NCBI GenBank assembly: GCA_002428885.1
Contig: DIYE01000322.1
Span: forward strand, 1-9,368
Length of the DNA: 9,368 nt
Direction of reading: 5' to 3'
Source of the DNA: Alphaproteobacteria bacterium UBA6062
GTDB taxonomy: Bacteria > Pseudomonadota > Alphaproteobacteria > Sneathiellales > Sneathiellaceae
The translations under genes and the position numbers were made by a program. The notes below the pieces were generated by a model that made no database searches, had not been told where the DNA came from, and saw nothing but the letters and a program-made list of their open reading frames with translations. Positions 1-6,479 of this stretch are shown here, piece by piece. Positions within the stretch are counted from its first letter, which is position 1. Every line of letters begins with the position of its first letter.

Positions 1-110
1 ACAAGATAGGGAAAGGTAATGCGCGTATAGCTGACCGCCAGGTCATACCGGTCGTCGCCGATTTCGAAACCGGGGGCCAGATATTGCATAAGAAAGGGCA
101 TATAGATCAT
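1..110 (-). repeat. 110-bp perfect inverted copy of an internal murJ segment
   Basis: Base by base, positions 1-110 are the exact reverse complement of positions 1190-1299. Position 1 pairs with 1299 and position 110 with 1190, with no mismatch. Identity stops sharply at 111: the copy would continue with AAACAGG, but the window reads CTCAAAG. Read on the minus strand the segment encodes part of MurJ. It has no relation to GlnD, whose reading frame resumes exactly at 111. A foreign antisense fragment joined to the inside of a conserved gene at the very edge of the window is most simply a fold-back chimera at a contig end. A true inverted duplication is the alternative. The copy may extend further left than the window shows. 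Confidence 0.95.
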
Positions 111-887
111 CTCAAAGACTGGTCTGCCGAAGAGCTGGACCGGCATCTGGAACGTTTCTACGAATCCTACTGGGTGGCAACCGGCACGGAAACCCAGGCC
201 CATCATGCGGAACTGCTCCGGGGCGCCGATAAAAGCGGAGAAACCCTGACCATTCACGCAGAGAGTGATCCTTTCAGGTCGGTCACCGAAGTTACCATTT
301 ATACCAGTGACCATCCGGGCCTGTTTGCCCGGATTGCTGCTGCCATGTCCCTGTCAGGCGCCAACTTTGTGGATGCCAAAATCCATACGACCACGGACGG
401 CATGGCACTGGATACTTTCGTTGTGCAGGACAGTGACGGGGATGTCTATGATCAGGGCGGCCGCATGTCCCGGCTTCGGAGCACCATTGAAGATACATTG
501 AGCGGAAAATTGAAAGCTCATCTGGAAATGGAAAAAAGGCGCCAGTCGGCGCTTCCCAGCCGGACACAGGTCTTCAAGGCACAGCCTTCGGTCCTTGTGA
601 ATAATGTCGCCTCCAATATCCACACGGTTATTGAAGTGCGGGGCCGGGACAGATCAGGGTTGCTGGCGGATCTAACCCGGACCATGTTCACCCTGTCCCT
701 GACCATTGCCTCTGCTCATATTTCCACTTTCGGCGAAAGAGTGGTCGACGTTTTTTACGTAAAAGATATGTTTGGTCTTAAAATCACCAACAAAGTGAAG
801 ATAAAGAATATCGAGAAGAAACTTCTGGCCGCCCTTGAAGCAGCAGAGGATACGAACACCAAGAAGAAAGACAAGATTGCATCGTGA
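111..887 (+). CDS. glnD: GlnD, bifunctional PII uridylyltransferase/uridylyl-removing enzyme, C-terminal part (5' truncated)
   Basis: GlnD uridylylates the PII signal protein when glutamine is low and removes UMP when it is high; it is a cytoplasmic nitrogen sensor. Only the last 258 residues are present, whereas family members are usually about 900 residues. The nucleotidyltransferase and HD domains are missing. What remains is the end of the linker (DWSAEELDRHLERFYESYW at the start) and two ACT domains, which in this family bind glutamine. ACT1 spans roughly residues 58-135 and contains SDHPGLFARIA. ACT2 spans roughly 173-247 and contains RDRSGLLADLT. The tail is lysine-rich. An ATG at 84 is in frame, but its first nine codons come from the inverted murJ copy, so it is not a real start. 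The stop codon overlaps the GTG start of murJ by 4 bases, indicating translational coupling. The glnD–murJ order is common in alphaproteobacteria. The identification is firm; the cause of the truncation is inferred. Confidence 0.93.
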   Translation, partial: LKDWSAEELDRHLERFYESYWVATGTETQAHHAELLRGADKSGETLTIHAESDPFRSVTEVTIYTSDHPGLFARIAAAMSLSGANFVDAKIHTTTDGMALDTFVVQDSDGDVYDQGGRMSRLRSTIEDTLSGKLKAHLEMEKRRQSALPSRTQVFKAQPSVLVNNVASNIHTVIEVRGRDRSGLLADLTRTMFTLSLTIASAHISTFGERVVDVFYVKDMFGLKITNKVKIKNIEKKLLAALEAAEDTNTKKKDKIAS

Positions 888-2440
888 CCCTTCTGAAATC
901 TGTTGCCACTGTCGGCGGTTTTACCATGATCAGCCGCATCCTCGGTTTCGTGCGGGATATTCTGATTGCCTCCGTTATCGGTGCAGGCCCGGTTTCTGAC
1001 GCCTTTTTTGTCGCCTTTCGTATCCCTAATATGTTTCGAAGACTGGTCGCGGAAGGGGCGTTTTCTGCGGCTTTTGTGCCTCTCTTTTCCAAAAGGCTGG
1101 AAGACGGCGACAAGGAGGAAGCGTTGGAGTTTGCCTCTCACGCCCTTGGATTTCTAACAGGGTTTCTGATTATTTTCTCAGCCCTGTTTATGATCTATAT
1201 GCCCTTTCTTATGCAATATCTGGCCCCCGGTTTCGAAATCGGCGACGACCGGTATGACCTGGCGGTCAGCTATACGCGCATTACCTTTCCCTATCTTGTG
1301 GCCATGGCAGTGGTTGCTCTGCTGGGGGGTGTCCTCAATGCCTTTTACCGATTTGCGGCCATGTCAGCGGCTCCGATTCTGCTCAATATCATCCTGATCA
1401 GTTGCCTGTTTTTTCAAATGGATAATCCGGCTTATGAAGCCGGTCTGGTTCTCTCCTGGGGTGTCGCCGTCGCCGGTCTTGCCCAGGTCATTTACCTGGT
1501 GATCGCCTGCAAGCGGGATATGGCACTGCCGCCCTTACGGATACCAAGGCTGACCCCTGAAATTCGTCGCCTGTTTAAGCTTATGCTACCGGGCCTCTTA
1601 GGAGCCGGTGTTCTACAGATCAATATCCTGGTGGGAACCATCATCGCTTCCTTGCTGGCAACCGGTTCTATCTCGGCTCTCTATTACGCAGACCGGGTCT
1701 ATCAGTTGCCGCTCGGCGTTATCGGTATTGCCGTGGGAACAGCCCTGCTGCCTCTGTTGTCCCGGCAGCTCAGGGCTGGTGATGACGCCCCTGCCAATGA
1801 AACTCTGAACCGGGCTGTGGAACTTTCCATGCTGTTCACCCTGCCGGCCGCTGCAGCCTTGATGGTGATCGCCTTTCCTGTCGTACAGGTCCTGTTCGAA
1901 AGAGGGGCTTTTGACGCCCGTGCAACAACCACGACGGCGGAGGCTCTGATTGCCTTTTCAAGCGGCCTGCCGGCCTATGTTCTGACTAAAGTCTATGCCC
2001 CCGGTTTCTTTGCCCGGGAGGATACGGTTACACCCGTTATCATTGGTGTTGTCGCCATGGCTATCAATATTGCGCTCAGCCTGCTCCTGCTGGAGCAACT
2101 GGCTCATATGGGCATCGCCCTTGCCACCTCCGTTGCCGCCTGGGTCAATGCAGTAACGTTGCTTATCCTGTTGATAAAAAGAGGACATTACAGCCCTGAC
2201 CGCCGCCTTTACCTTCGCGTTACCGCCATTTTTGCCGCCAGTGCCCTGATGGCCGCGGGCCTTTGGTTCGCAACACCCTTTCTGGCGGATCTGCTGAACG
2301 GGCCTCTTCTTCAGAAAATCACAGCTCTGGTTCTGCTGGTGGTTGGCGGAGCCGGGACCTACGGCCTCTTTGCAGTTCTTCTGGGCGCAGCCAGACCTTC
2401 CGATCTAAAATCCATGCTGACCAGGCGAAAATCCGCATAA
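884..2440 (+). CDS. murJ: MurJ, lipid II flippase
   Basis: MurJ is an inner-membrane MOP-superfamily transporter that moves lipid-linked peptidoglycan precursor (lipid II) to the periplasmic face. The 518-residue product is full length for the family. The N-terminus has the hallmark SRILGFVRD with R18, R24 and D25; D39 follows. NMFRRLVAEGAFSAAFVP near residues 49-66 is a MurJ signature. A further conserved arginine, R271, lies in YADRVYQLPLG and corresponds to the essential central-cavity arginine of the E. coli protein. The rest alternates long hydrophobic stretches, consistent with about 14 membrane helices. The start is GTG at 884, inside the glnD stop region (GTGA overlap); it directly gives the usual MurJ N-terminus, and no better start is visible. 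Bases 1190-1299 of this gene are duplicated in inverted orientation at the window start. Confidence 0.96.
   Translation: MTLLKSVATVGGFTMISRILGFVRDILIASVIGAGPVSDAFFVAFRIPNMFRRLVAEGAFSAAFVPLFSKRLEDGDKEEALEFASHALGFLTGFLIIFSALFMIYMPFLMQYLAPGFEIGDDRYDLAVSYTRITFPYLVAMAVVALLGGVLNAFYRFAAMSAAPILLNIILISCLFFQMDNPAYEAGLVLSWGVAVAGLAQVIYLVIACKRDMALPPLRIPRLTPEIRRLFKLMLPGLLGAGVLQINILVGTIIASLLATGSISALYYADRVYQLPLGVIGIAVGTALLPLLSRQLRAGDDAPANETLNRAVELSMLFTLPAAAALMVIAFPVVQVLFERGAFDARATTTTAEALIAFSSGLPAYVLTKVYAPGFFAREDTVTPVIIGVVAMAINIALSLLLLEQLAHMGIALATSVAAWVNAVTLLILLIKRGHYSPDRRLYLRVTAIFAASALMAAGLWFATPFLADLLNGPLLQKITALVLLVVGGAGTYGLFAVLLGAARPSDLKSMLTRRKSA
1190..1299 (+). repeat. Partner arm of the inverted duplication (native murJ copy)
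   Basis: This segment is the source arm of the 110-bp inverted repeat. It lies in frame inside an intact murJ gene and encodes part of a membrane-embedded region, so this copy is the native one. About 1.08 kb separates the two arms. Confidence 0.95.
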
Positions 2441-2444
2441 CCGG

Positions 2445-2473
2445 TTGACGGGAGGAAGGCCGCCTGCAATAAC
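2445..2473 (+). promoter_or_regulatory. Candidate sigma-70-type promoter for trpS
   Basis: TTGACG at 2445-2450 matches the -35 consensus at 5 of 6 positions. A 17-base spacer leads to AATAAC at 2468-2473, which matches the -10 consensus at 4 of 6. It lies just after the murJ stop, in the 129-base gap before trpS, and would start transcription near 2480. It is a consensus match only; read-through from murJ is equally possible. Confidence 0.35.
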
Positions 2474-2482
2474 CCTTTTCCT

Positions 2483-2497
2483 GTTGGAAAATCCAAC
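2483..2497 (+). other. Short perfect stem-loop in the trpS leader
   Basis: GTTGGA (2483-2488) and TCCAAC (2492-2497) form a 6-bp stem around an AAA loop. It is not followed by a T-run, so it does not look like an intrinsic terminator. A role in the trpS leader RNA is possible but unproven. Confidence 0.4.
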
Positions 2498-2555
2498 TCC
2501 TGCCCGGGCCTGATCCAGGATGGATAGCGCCATGTCGGGCTCGTGTCCAAAGCGT

Positions 2556-2560
2556 AAGGA
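2556..2560 (+). promoter_or_regulatory. Ribosome binding site that decides the trpS start
   Basis: AAGGA ends directly against an ATG at 2561, leaving no spacing, but sits 9 bases before a second in-frame ATG at 2570. The second ATG also gives the usual MSRIFSGVQPTG N-terminus. Translation most likely begins at 2570. Confidence 0.7.
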
Positions 2561-2569
2561 ATGAAAATC

Positions 2570-3568
2570 ATGTCTCGCATTTTTTCCGGCGTACAGCCGA
2601 CCGGTAATCTTCATCTTGGCAACTATCTTGGGGCCATCCGCAATTTTGTCCGCCTTCAGGATGACTATGAGTGCATTTACTGCGCCGTGGATATGCATGC
2701 AATTACCGTCTGGCAGGATCCTGAGGAACTGCGCAGCAATACAAGGGAAGTTGCCGCCGCCTATCTGGCCTCCGGCGTGAAGCCCGAACAGTCCATCATC
2801 TTCGCCCAGAGTAGCGTCCATGCCCATGCGGAACTCGCCTGGATTTTTAACTGCGTGGCCCGGATCGGCTGGTTGAACCGGATGACCCAGTTCAAGGAAA
2901 AGGCTGGGAAGAACCGGGAAAATGCTTCCCTGGGCCTCTATGCCTATCCGTCCCTGATGGCTGCGGATATCCTGGCTTACAAGGCGACCCACGTTCCGGT
3001 CGGCGAAGACCAGAAACAGCATCTGGAACTGACCCGCGATATCGCGCAGAAATTCAACAATGACTTCGGAAAAGAGGTGTTTCCTATTGTGGAACCGCTG
3101 ATCTTCGGTGAGGCCACCCGTGTCATGTCCTTGCGGGACGGCTCTAAGAAAATGTCCAAGTCGGACCCCAGTGACTATTCCCGGATCACCCTGACCGATG
3201 GCCGGGATGAAGTGGCAAAGAAACTGAAAAAAGCGCGGACCGATGCGGATCCGTTGCCGGAAAAGGTAGAAGATCTGGAAAGCCGCCCGGAGGCAGCCAA
3301 CCTGGTTGGTATTTATGCCGCCCTTGCGGATATCAGTAAGGCAGATGTGCTGAAAGACTATTCGGGGGCACAGTTTTCGGTTTTCAAACCGGCTCTCACA
3401 GAGCTTGCCGTCGAGAAATTCGGTCCGATCGGTGATGAAATGAAACGCCTTATGGATGACCCGGCCTACGTGGACAGCGTCCTGAAACAGGGTGCGGAAC
3501 GGGCGACAGCCCTTGCCGAACCGGTTATGAAGGAAGTCAAGGAAACGGTCGGTTTCCTGTCTTTCTAG
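2570..3568 (+). CDS. trpS: TrpS, tryptophanyl-tRNA synthetase
   Basis: This is a cytoplasmic class I aminoacyl-tRNA synthetase that charges tRNA-Trp with tryptophan using ATP. The 332-residue product has the normal bacterial length. It starts with RIFSGVQPTGNLHLGNYLGA, in which HLGN (residues 15-18) is the HIGH-type ATP-binding motif. VGEDQ (144-148) is the conserved active-site loop of bacterial TrpS, and KMSKS is present at residues 194-198, followed by DPSD. The C-terminal half is the helical anticodon-binding region. The start at 2570 is chosen over ATG 2561 on ribosome-binding-site spacing and family N-termini. The gene lies downstream of murJ and is followed by a strong stem-loop. No T-box or Trp-rich leader peptide is visible. 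Confidence 0.97.
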   Translation: MSRIFSGVQPTGNLHLGNYLGAIRNFVRLQDDYECIYCAVDMHAITVWQDPEELRSNTREVAAAYLASGVKPEQSIIFAQSSVHAHAELAWIFNCVARIGWLNRMTQFKEKAGKNRENASLGLYAYPSLMAADILAYKATHVPVGEDQKQHLELTRDIAQKFNNDFGKEVFPIVEPLIFGEATRVMSLRDGSKKMSKSDPSDYSRITLTDGRDEVAKKLKKARTDADPLPEKVEDLESRPEAANLVGIYAALADISKADVLKDYSGAQFSVFKPALTELAVEKFGPIGDEMKRLMDDPAYVDSVLKQGAERATALAEPVMKEVKETVGFLSF

Positions 3569-3579
3569 CAAATGCAGCA

Positions 3580-3613
3580 GGACAGGATTGCTTGCAACAA
3601 GGCCATCCTGTCC
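3580..3613 (+). terminator. Terminator-like stem-loop after trpS (no T-tract)
   Basis: GGACAGGAT (3580-3588) pairs perfectly with ATCCTGTCC (3605-3613), giving a 9-bp stem. An inner CTTG/CAAG stem (3591-3594 with 3598-3601) extends it across a small internal loop. It starts 11 bases after the trpS stop. No run of T follows, so it may be an mRNA 3'-end stabiliser or weak terminator rather than a classical intrinsic terminator. Confidence 0.55.
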
Positions 3614-3662
3614 CTACATCTTGTACAGACATTTCCGGTTCAGGCCAGAATAAAGGGGCGTC

Positions 3663-4634
3663 ATGAGCGAAATTGGTACCGGGGACGGCAGTACCCCCAA
3701 ACTCCGCAAGATCAGCTTTAGTGGAAACTGGCGTCGTATCCTGACAATCGTGCTTCTGGTACTGATTGGCTATTACGTCGTCGGCATGATCTGGGTGCAT
3801 AAAATTGACGATGATCTGAAATTTGTCCCCAACGACCGGGATAAAACAGCCGGCGGCAGCTATGCCGTTGAAGTCGCAGCCGGGCTTATAGACCGGGAAA
3901 TCAACGACAACCGCTGGACAGCCAACGACCCTTTCTTCATGCCGGCAACGCTTTTGGACAATATGCCCAATTATCAACAGGGCATTGTTTCCGCACTGGC
4001 CCGCTTCGGTTTTGAACTGACGGATCAGATAGGCCGGACACGCGGCTCCAGCCAGACGGACAAGGATTTACAGGATGCTGCCGGCCTGCTGCAATATTCC
4101 GGCACCGTCTGGAGCTGGGACCCAACCGTTTCCCTTCTGCCGACCGCATCATCTGAGAAGCAATATGAAAAGGCGCGCAAAGCCCTGATCAGCTATAATC
4201 AGCGTCTGGCGGAAGGCCGGGCAGTTTTTGAAAAGCGGGGCGATAACCTGCAGGCAACCCTGGACAGGATCGCTCTGGATATCGGATCGTCCACGGCTGT
4301 GATCGACAGGCATATTGCAGAAAATTCAGGCGCCTATATCGACTTCCAGGCAGATGACCTTTTTTATGGCTTCAAAGGGCAGGCTTACGCCTACTATATG
4401 ATCCTCAGCGCGCTGTCCCAGGACTATGAAAGCCTGATCCGCGAGAGGGAACTGGGCAATGCCTGGGGCCAGATGCTGGAGAGCTTCCGCTCTATCGTCG
4501 AGCTGGACCCTTATGTGATTTCCAACGCAAAAACCGACGGCCAACTTTTCCCCAACCATCTGGCTGTACAGGGATTCTATATCCTGCGCGCACGGACACA
4601 GCTCCGGGAAATCAGCAACATTCTCTTGAAATAA
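3663..4634 (+). CDS. DUF2333 family single-pass inner-membrane protein of unknown function
   Basis: The 323-residue product matches my memory of the DUF2333 family, found mainly in alphaproteobacteria and without an established function. A basic, polar N-terminus (residues 1-25) is followed by one hydrophobic segment (about 26-44) and then VHKIDDD. The long C-terminal part is therefore probably periplasmic, attached through an uncleaved signal anchor. Characteristic stretches are LIDREINDNRWTANDPFF (about 76-93), LLDNMPNYQQGIVSALARF (about 97-115) and the segment around TASSEKQYEKA. The middle is rich in charged helices and may be partly coiled. AAGGGG at 3653-3658, four bases before the ATG, is a convincing ribosome binding site and supports the start. 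The gene sits 94 bases after trpS and 52 bases before the usp gene, and may be co-transcribed with the latter. The function is unknown. Confidence 0.85.
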   Translation: MSEIGTGDGSTPKLRKISFSGNWRRILTIVLLVLIGYYVVGMIWVHKIDDDLKFVPNDRDKTAGGSYAVEVAAGLIDREINDNRWTANDPFFMPATLLDNMPNYQQGIVSALARFGFELTDQIGRTRGSSQTDKDLQDAAGLLQYSGTVWSWDPTVSLLPTASSEKQYEKARKALISYNQRLAEGRAVFEKRGDNLQATLDRIALDIGSSTAVIDRHIAENSGAYIDFQADDLFYGFKGQAYAYYMILSALSQDYESLIRERELGNAWGQMLESFRSIVELDPYVISNAKTDGQLFPNHLAVQGFYILRARTQLREISNILLK

Positions 4635-4686
4635 CACCAGTGATGGTGGCAGGATACCCGGAACAGAAACCACAATTGAGAACACC

Positions 4687-5175
4687 ATGACGGATGAAGG
4701 CTACAAGCCCGGTCGCCGCAACAAATTCCTTGTTGTGGTCGACGATACGCCGGAATGCAAATCGGCGATCCGGTTTGCCTGCCGACGTGCCTGGCATGTA
4801 GGTGGGGGTGTTATGCTATTGTATGTCATCGAACCACCGGATTTTCAGCACTGGATGGGGGTCGAGCAGGTGATGCGTGAGGAAGCCCGTGAAGCAGCAG
4901 AGGAACTGCTCCATGATCTCGCTGATGATATTCGCAAAGACACCAATATCATTCCCGAATTTGTCATCCGTGACGGATATAAGAAAGATGAGCTTCTGGC
5001 CCTGATCGAGGAAGATCCCGATATCCGCATTCTGGTGCTCGCCGCCTCTCCCGATACAGGCGGTCCGGGTCCGCTGGTTAAAAGCCTGGTGGGGGAAATG
5101 TCCGGCACTTTTGCCATCCCCATCACCGTGGTTCCTGGCAATCTGAGTGATCGGCAACTGGACGCCGTAACCTGA
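4687..5175 (+). CDS. Universal stress protein (UspA family)
   Basis: The product is a 162-residue cytoplasmic protein with a single Usp domain. Strand β1 and the nucleotide-binding aspartate lie in NKFLVVVDDTPECKSAIRFA (residues 12-31). β2 is GVMLLYVIEP (41-50). The amphipathic helix 58-86 follows, then FVIRDGYKKDELLALIEED (92-110) and β4 ILVLAAS (115-121). A glycine-rich loop, PDTGGPGPL (122-130), precedes PITVVPG (145-151). The loop resembles the ATP-binding GxxG segment of ATP-binding Usp proteins, but the downstream G(S/T) is not at the classical spacing, so ATP binding is uncertain. Usp proteins are generally stress-responsive dimers with unclear biochemical roles. The gap to the preceding DUF2333 gene contains a small perfect stem-loop (CACCA/TGGTG, 4635-4648). 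No strong ribosome binding site precedes the ATG; GAG at 4678-4680 is the best candidate. Confidence 0.9.
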   Translation: MTDEGYKPGRRNKFLVVVDDTPECKSAIRFACRRAWHVGGGVMLLYVIEPPDFQHWMGVEQVMREEAREAAEELLHDLADDIRKDTNIIPEFVIRDGYKKDELLALIEEDPDIRILVLAASPDTGGPGPLVKSLVGEMSGTFAIPITVVPGNLSDRQLDAVT

Positions 5176-5376
5176 TATCCGATTCCCTGATTTCATAAGT
5201 ATATTACTGATAAATGCATCCACTTATTTATGGTAAAGCATTGATTAACGGTCCGGAATCAGCCAGAGGACACAAAGCTTGCATTTCGCTGATTATTCGG
5301 ACATAGTCCCGCTCCTTGACAGGAGAATTTGTCTAAAATTTTCCTCTAATGCACAGTATTTAGTAGGTAGAACGAG

Positions 5377-5404
5377 TTGCGTACACTGAATATAGTGGTA
5401 TACT
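5377..5404 (+). promoter_or_regulatory. Candidate promoter of the glucosaminidase gene
   Basis: TTGCGT (5377-5382) and TATACT (5399-5404) are separated by 16 bases. The -10 box matches consensus at 5 of 6 positions; the -35 box conserves only the TTG core. Transcription would begin near 5411, leaving a leader of about 37 bases. The spacer contains CACT-N6-AGTG (5384-5397), which could be an operator half-site pair. Confidence 0.5.
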
Positions 5405-5408
5405 CTCC

Positions 5409-5422
5409 CCTGCGTCAGCAGG
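5409..5422 (+). other. Stem-loop at the predicted 5' end of the glucosaminidase mRNA
   Basis: CCTGC (5409-5413) and GCAGG (5418-5422) form a perfect 5-bp stem around GTCA. It coincides with the predicted transcript start and would cap the 5' end of the message. The octamer TGCGTCAG in this element recurs at 5449-5456 across the start codon of the gene. Function is speculative. Confidence 0.35.
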
Positions 5423-5447
5423 ATCACCAGTGTAACTGAAAACCGGA

Positions 5448-6479
5448 ATGCGTCAGATAACATCAGCTTTCAGATCTGGAAAGATTGCAACCCTTCTTGC
5501 CTTGTCACTGGCAGGACTGTATGCGGCAACGGAATTCGGCTCCCATCCGGCGCAGCAGGCTGTTGCTGCCCTCTCTCCAAAATCCGTCCAGGCACCCATC
5601 CCGGATGCCATCGATTTTCAGAAAATCTCTCTGGTTACTATTCCGAAGCCGATGATCCGTCCGGCCAACTTGCCTTTTATCGCACAGCCCCATCAGTTTG
5701 ATGTGGTGTCTCTCACCCGGAAATGGGCAAACTTGTCTTTTGACCTGACGCACATCCGGGACGGTGCACAGGTTCCCCGATATTTTGTCGAAGAAATCCC
5801 GGTCGATATTCTGGATGTTGAACATATTAAAGACCGCAAGCGGATCTTTCTGTCAGTGGCGCTGCCGCTTATCCTGAAAGTAAACGAAGAAATCAGAGAA
5901 GACCGCGCCCTTCTTGAAGAAATGCAGATACTTGCCTCTTTCGGCGCAGAGCCGGATACGGATGAAAAAGCCTGGCTTACTGATCTTGCGGAAAAATACA
6001 ACGGCAATGTCGCCGATCTGGATGATCTGCTGCGGCGGGTTGATACCATCCCCGTCTCCCTGGCCCTCGCGCAGAGCATTGAAGAATCCGGTTGGGGAAC
6101 CTCTCGTTTTGCCCGCGAAGGGAACGCGCTTTTCGGCCAGCGGGTCTGGGCAACCGGTAACGGCCTGGTACCGGCGGAACGGGAAGAAGGCAAAAGCTAC
6201 GAAGTGAAAGCCTTTGACCGGCTTTTATCCTCTATCCGTGATTATGCCCGCAACCTGAACAGTTTTCATGCCTATCAGGATTTCCGGACCGAGCGGGCAC
6301 GGCTTAAAAAGCTCTTTGGGACCGTCAACGGCTATGATCTCAGCCACGCCCTGACCTCCTATTCAGAGCGTGGAGAGCATTATACGGATACCCTGCAGAT
6401 GCTGATTCGGGTTAATAACCTGGGCCAGTTTGACGATGCGCGCCTCGCCCCGGAACGAGTGGCTCAGATCTTCAACTGA
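5448..6479 (+). CDS. Bax-type glucosaminidase / peptidoglycan hydrolase, secreted or membrane-anchored
   Basis: The 343-residue product is predicted to cleave glycan chains of peptidoglycan. A basic N-terminus and a hydrophobic segment (about residues 12-27) suggest export through a signal peptide or anchor; AQQAVAA near 35-41 is a possible cleavage zone. Residues about 50-190 hold a domain I cannot assign beyond resemblance to Bax-like proteins. The catalytic region is clear: PVSLALAQSIEESGWGTSRF (202-221), in which E213 of ESGWG is the expected catalytic acid. NALFGQ (226-231) follows, then AFDRLLSSIRDYARNLNSF (255-273), which is typical of the GH73/Bax fold. ATG 5448 is the only reasonable start, since the upstream frame is closed by a TAA at 5433, yet only a weak GGA directly abuts it, so initiation may be inefficient. 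The gene ends inside the 3' end of the convergent aldolase gene. An exact substrate bond cannot be read from the sequence. Confidence 0.87.
   Translation: MRQITSAFRSGKIATLLALSLAGLYAATEFGSHPAQQAVAALSPKSVQAPIPDAIDFQKISLVTIPKPMIRPANLPFIAQPHQFDVVSLTRKWANLSFDLTHIRDGAQVPRYFVEEIPVDILDVEHIKDRKRIFLSVALPLILKVNEEIREDRALLEEMQILASFGAEPDTDEKAWLTDLAEKYNGNVADLDDLLRRVDTIPVSLALAQSIEESGWGTSRFAREGNALFGQRVWATGNGLVPAEREEGKSYEVKAFDRLLSSIRDYARNLNSFHAYQDFRTERARLKKLFGTVNGYDLSHALTSYSERGEHYTDTLQMLIRVNNLGQFDDARLAPERVAQIFN

Larger units (their letters stand above)
5176..5447. other. AT-richer intergenic region between usp and the glucosaminidase gene
   Basis: This 272-base gap is visibly more AT-rich than the flanking genes, and I find no coding sequence in it. 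An AT-rich dyad lies at its left end (ATAAAT 5210-5215 with ATTTAT 5226-5231). A small CTCCT/AGGAG hairpin lies at 5312-5325 and lacks a T-tract. The best promoter candidate and a 5'-leader stem-loop lie near the right end and are listed separately. No clear terminator for usp is visible. Confidence 0.6.

Noticed and set aside
84..110. ATG at 84 as a start codon for a short GlnD-like protein
   Set aside because: These bases belong to the inverted murJ copy, and the downstream sequence begins inside the GlnD linker. The gene is truncated, not a separate ACT-domain protein.
2532..2564. Ten-codon open frame before trpS as an attenuation leader peptide
   Set aside because: It contains no tryptophan codon, has no clear ribosome binding site, and overlaps the trpS start region.
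2405..3571. Long antisense open frame (388 codons) across trpS
   Set aside because: It lies fully opposite a well-identified trpS gene, shows no recognisable domain, and reflects the codon composition of trpS on the other strand.
4635..4648. CACCA/TGGTG hairpin after the DUF2333 gene as a terminator
   Set aside because: The stem is only 5 bp with no T-tract, and the next gene follows closely on the same strand.
5316..5321. Perfect TTGACA as a -35 box for the glucosaminidase gene
   Set aside because: No acceptable -10 box lies 15-19 bases downstream (TAAAAT is 12 away, TCTAAT 23). The hexamer also overlaps a small CTCCT/AGGAG hairpin. The 5377-5404 pair is better.
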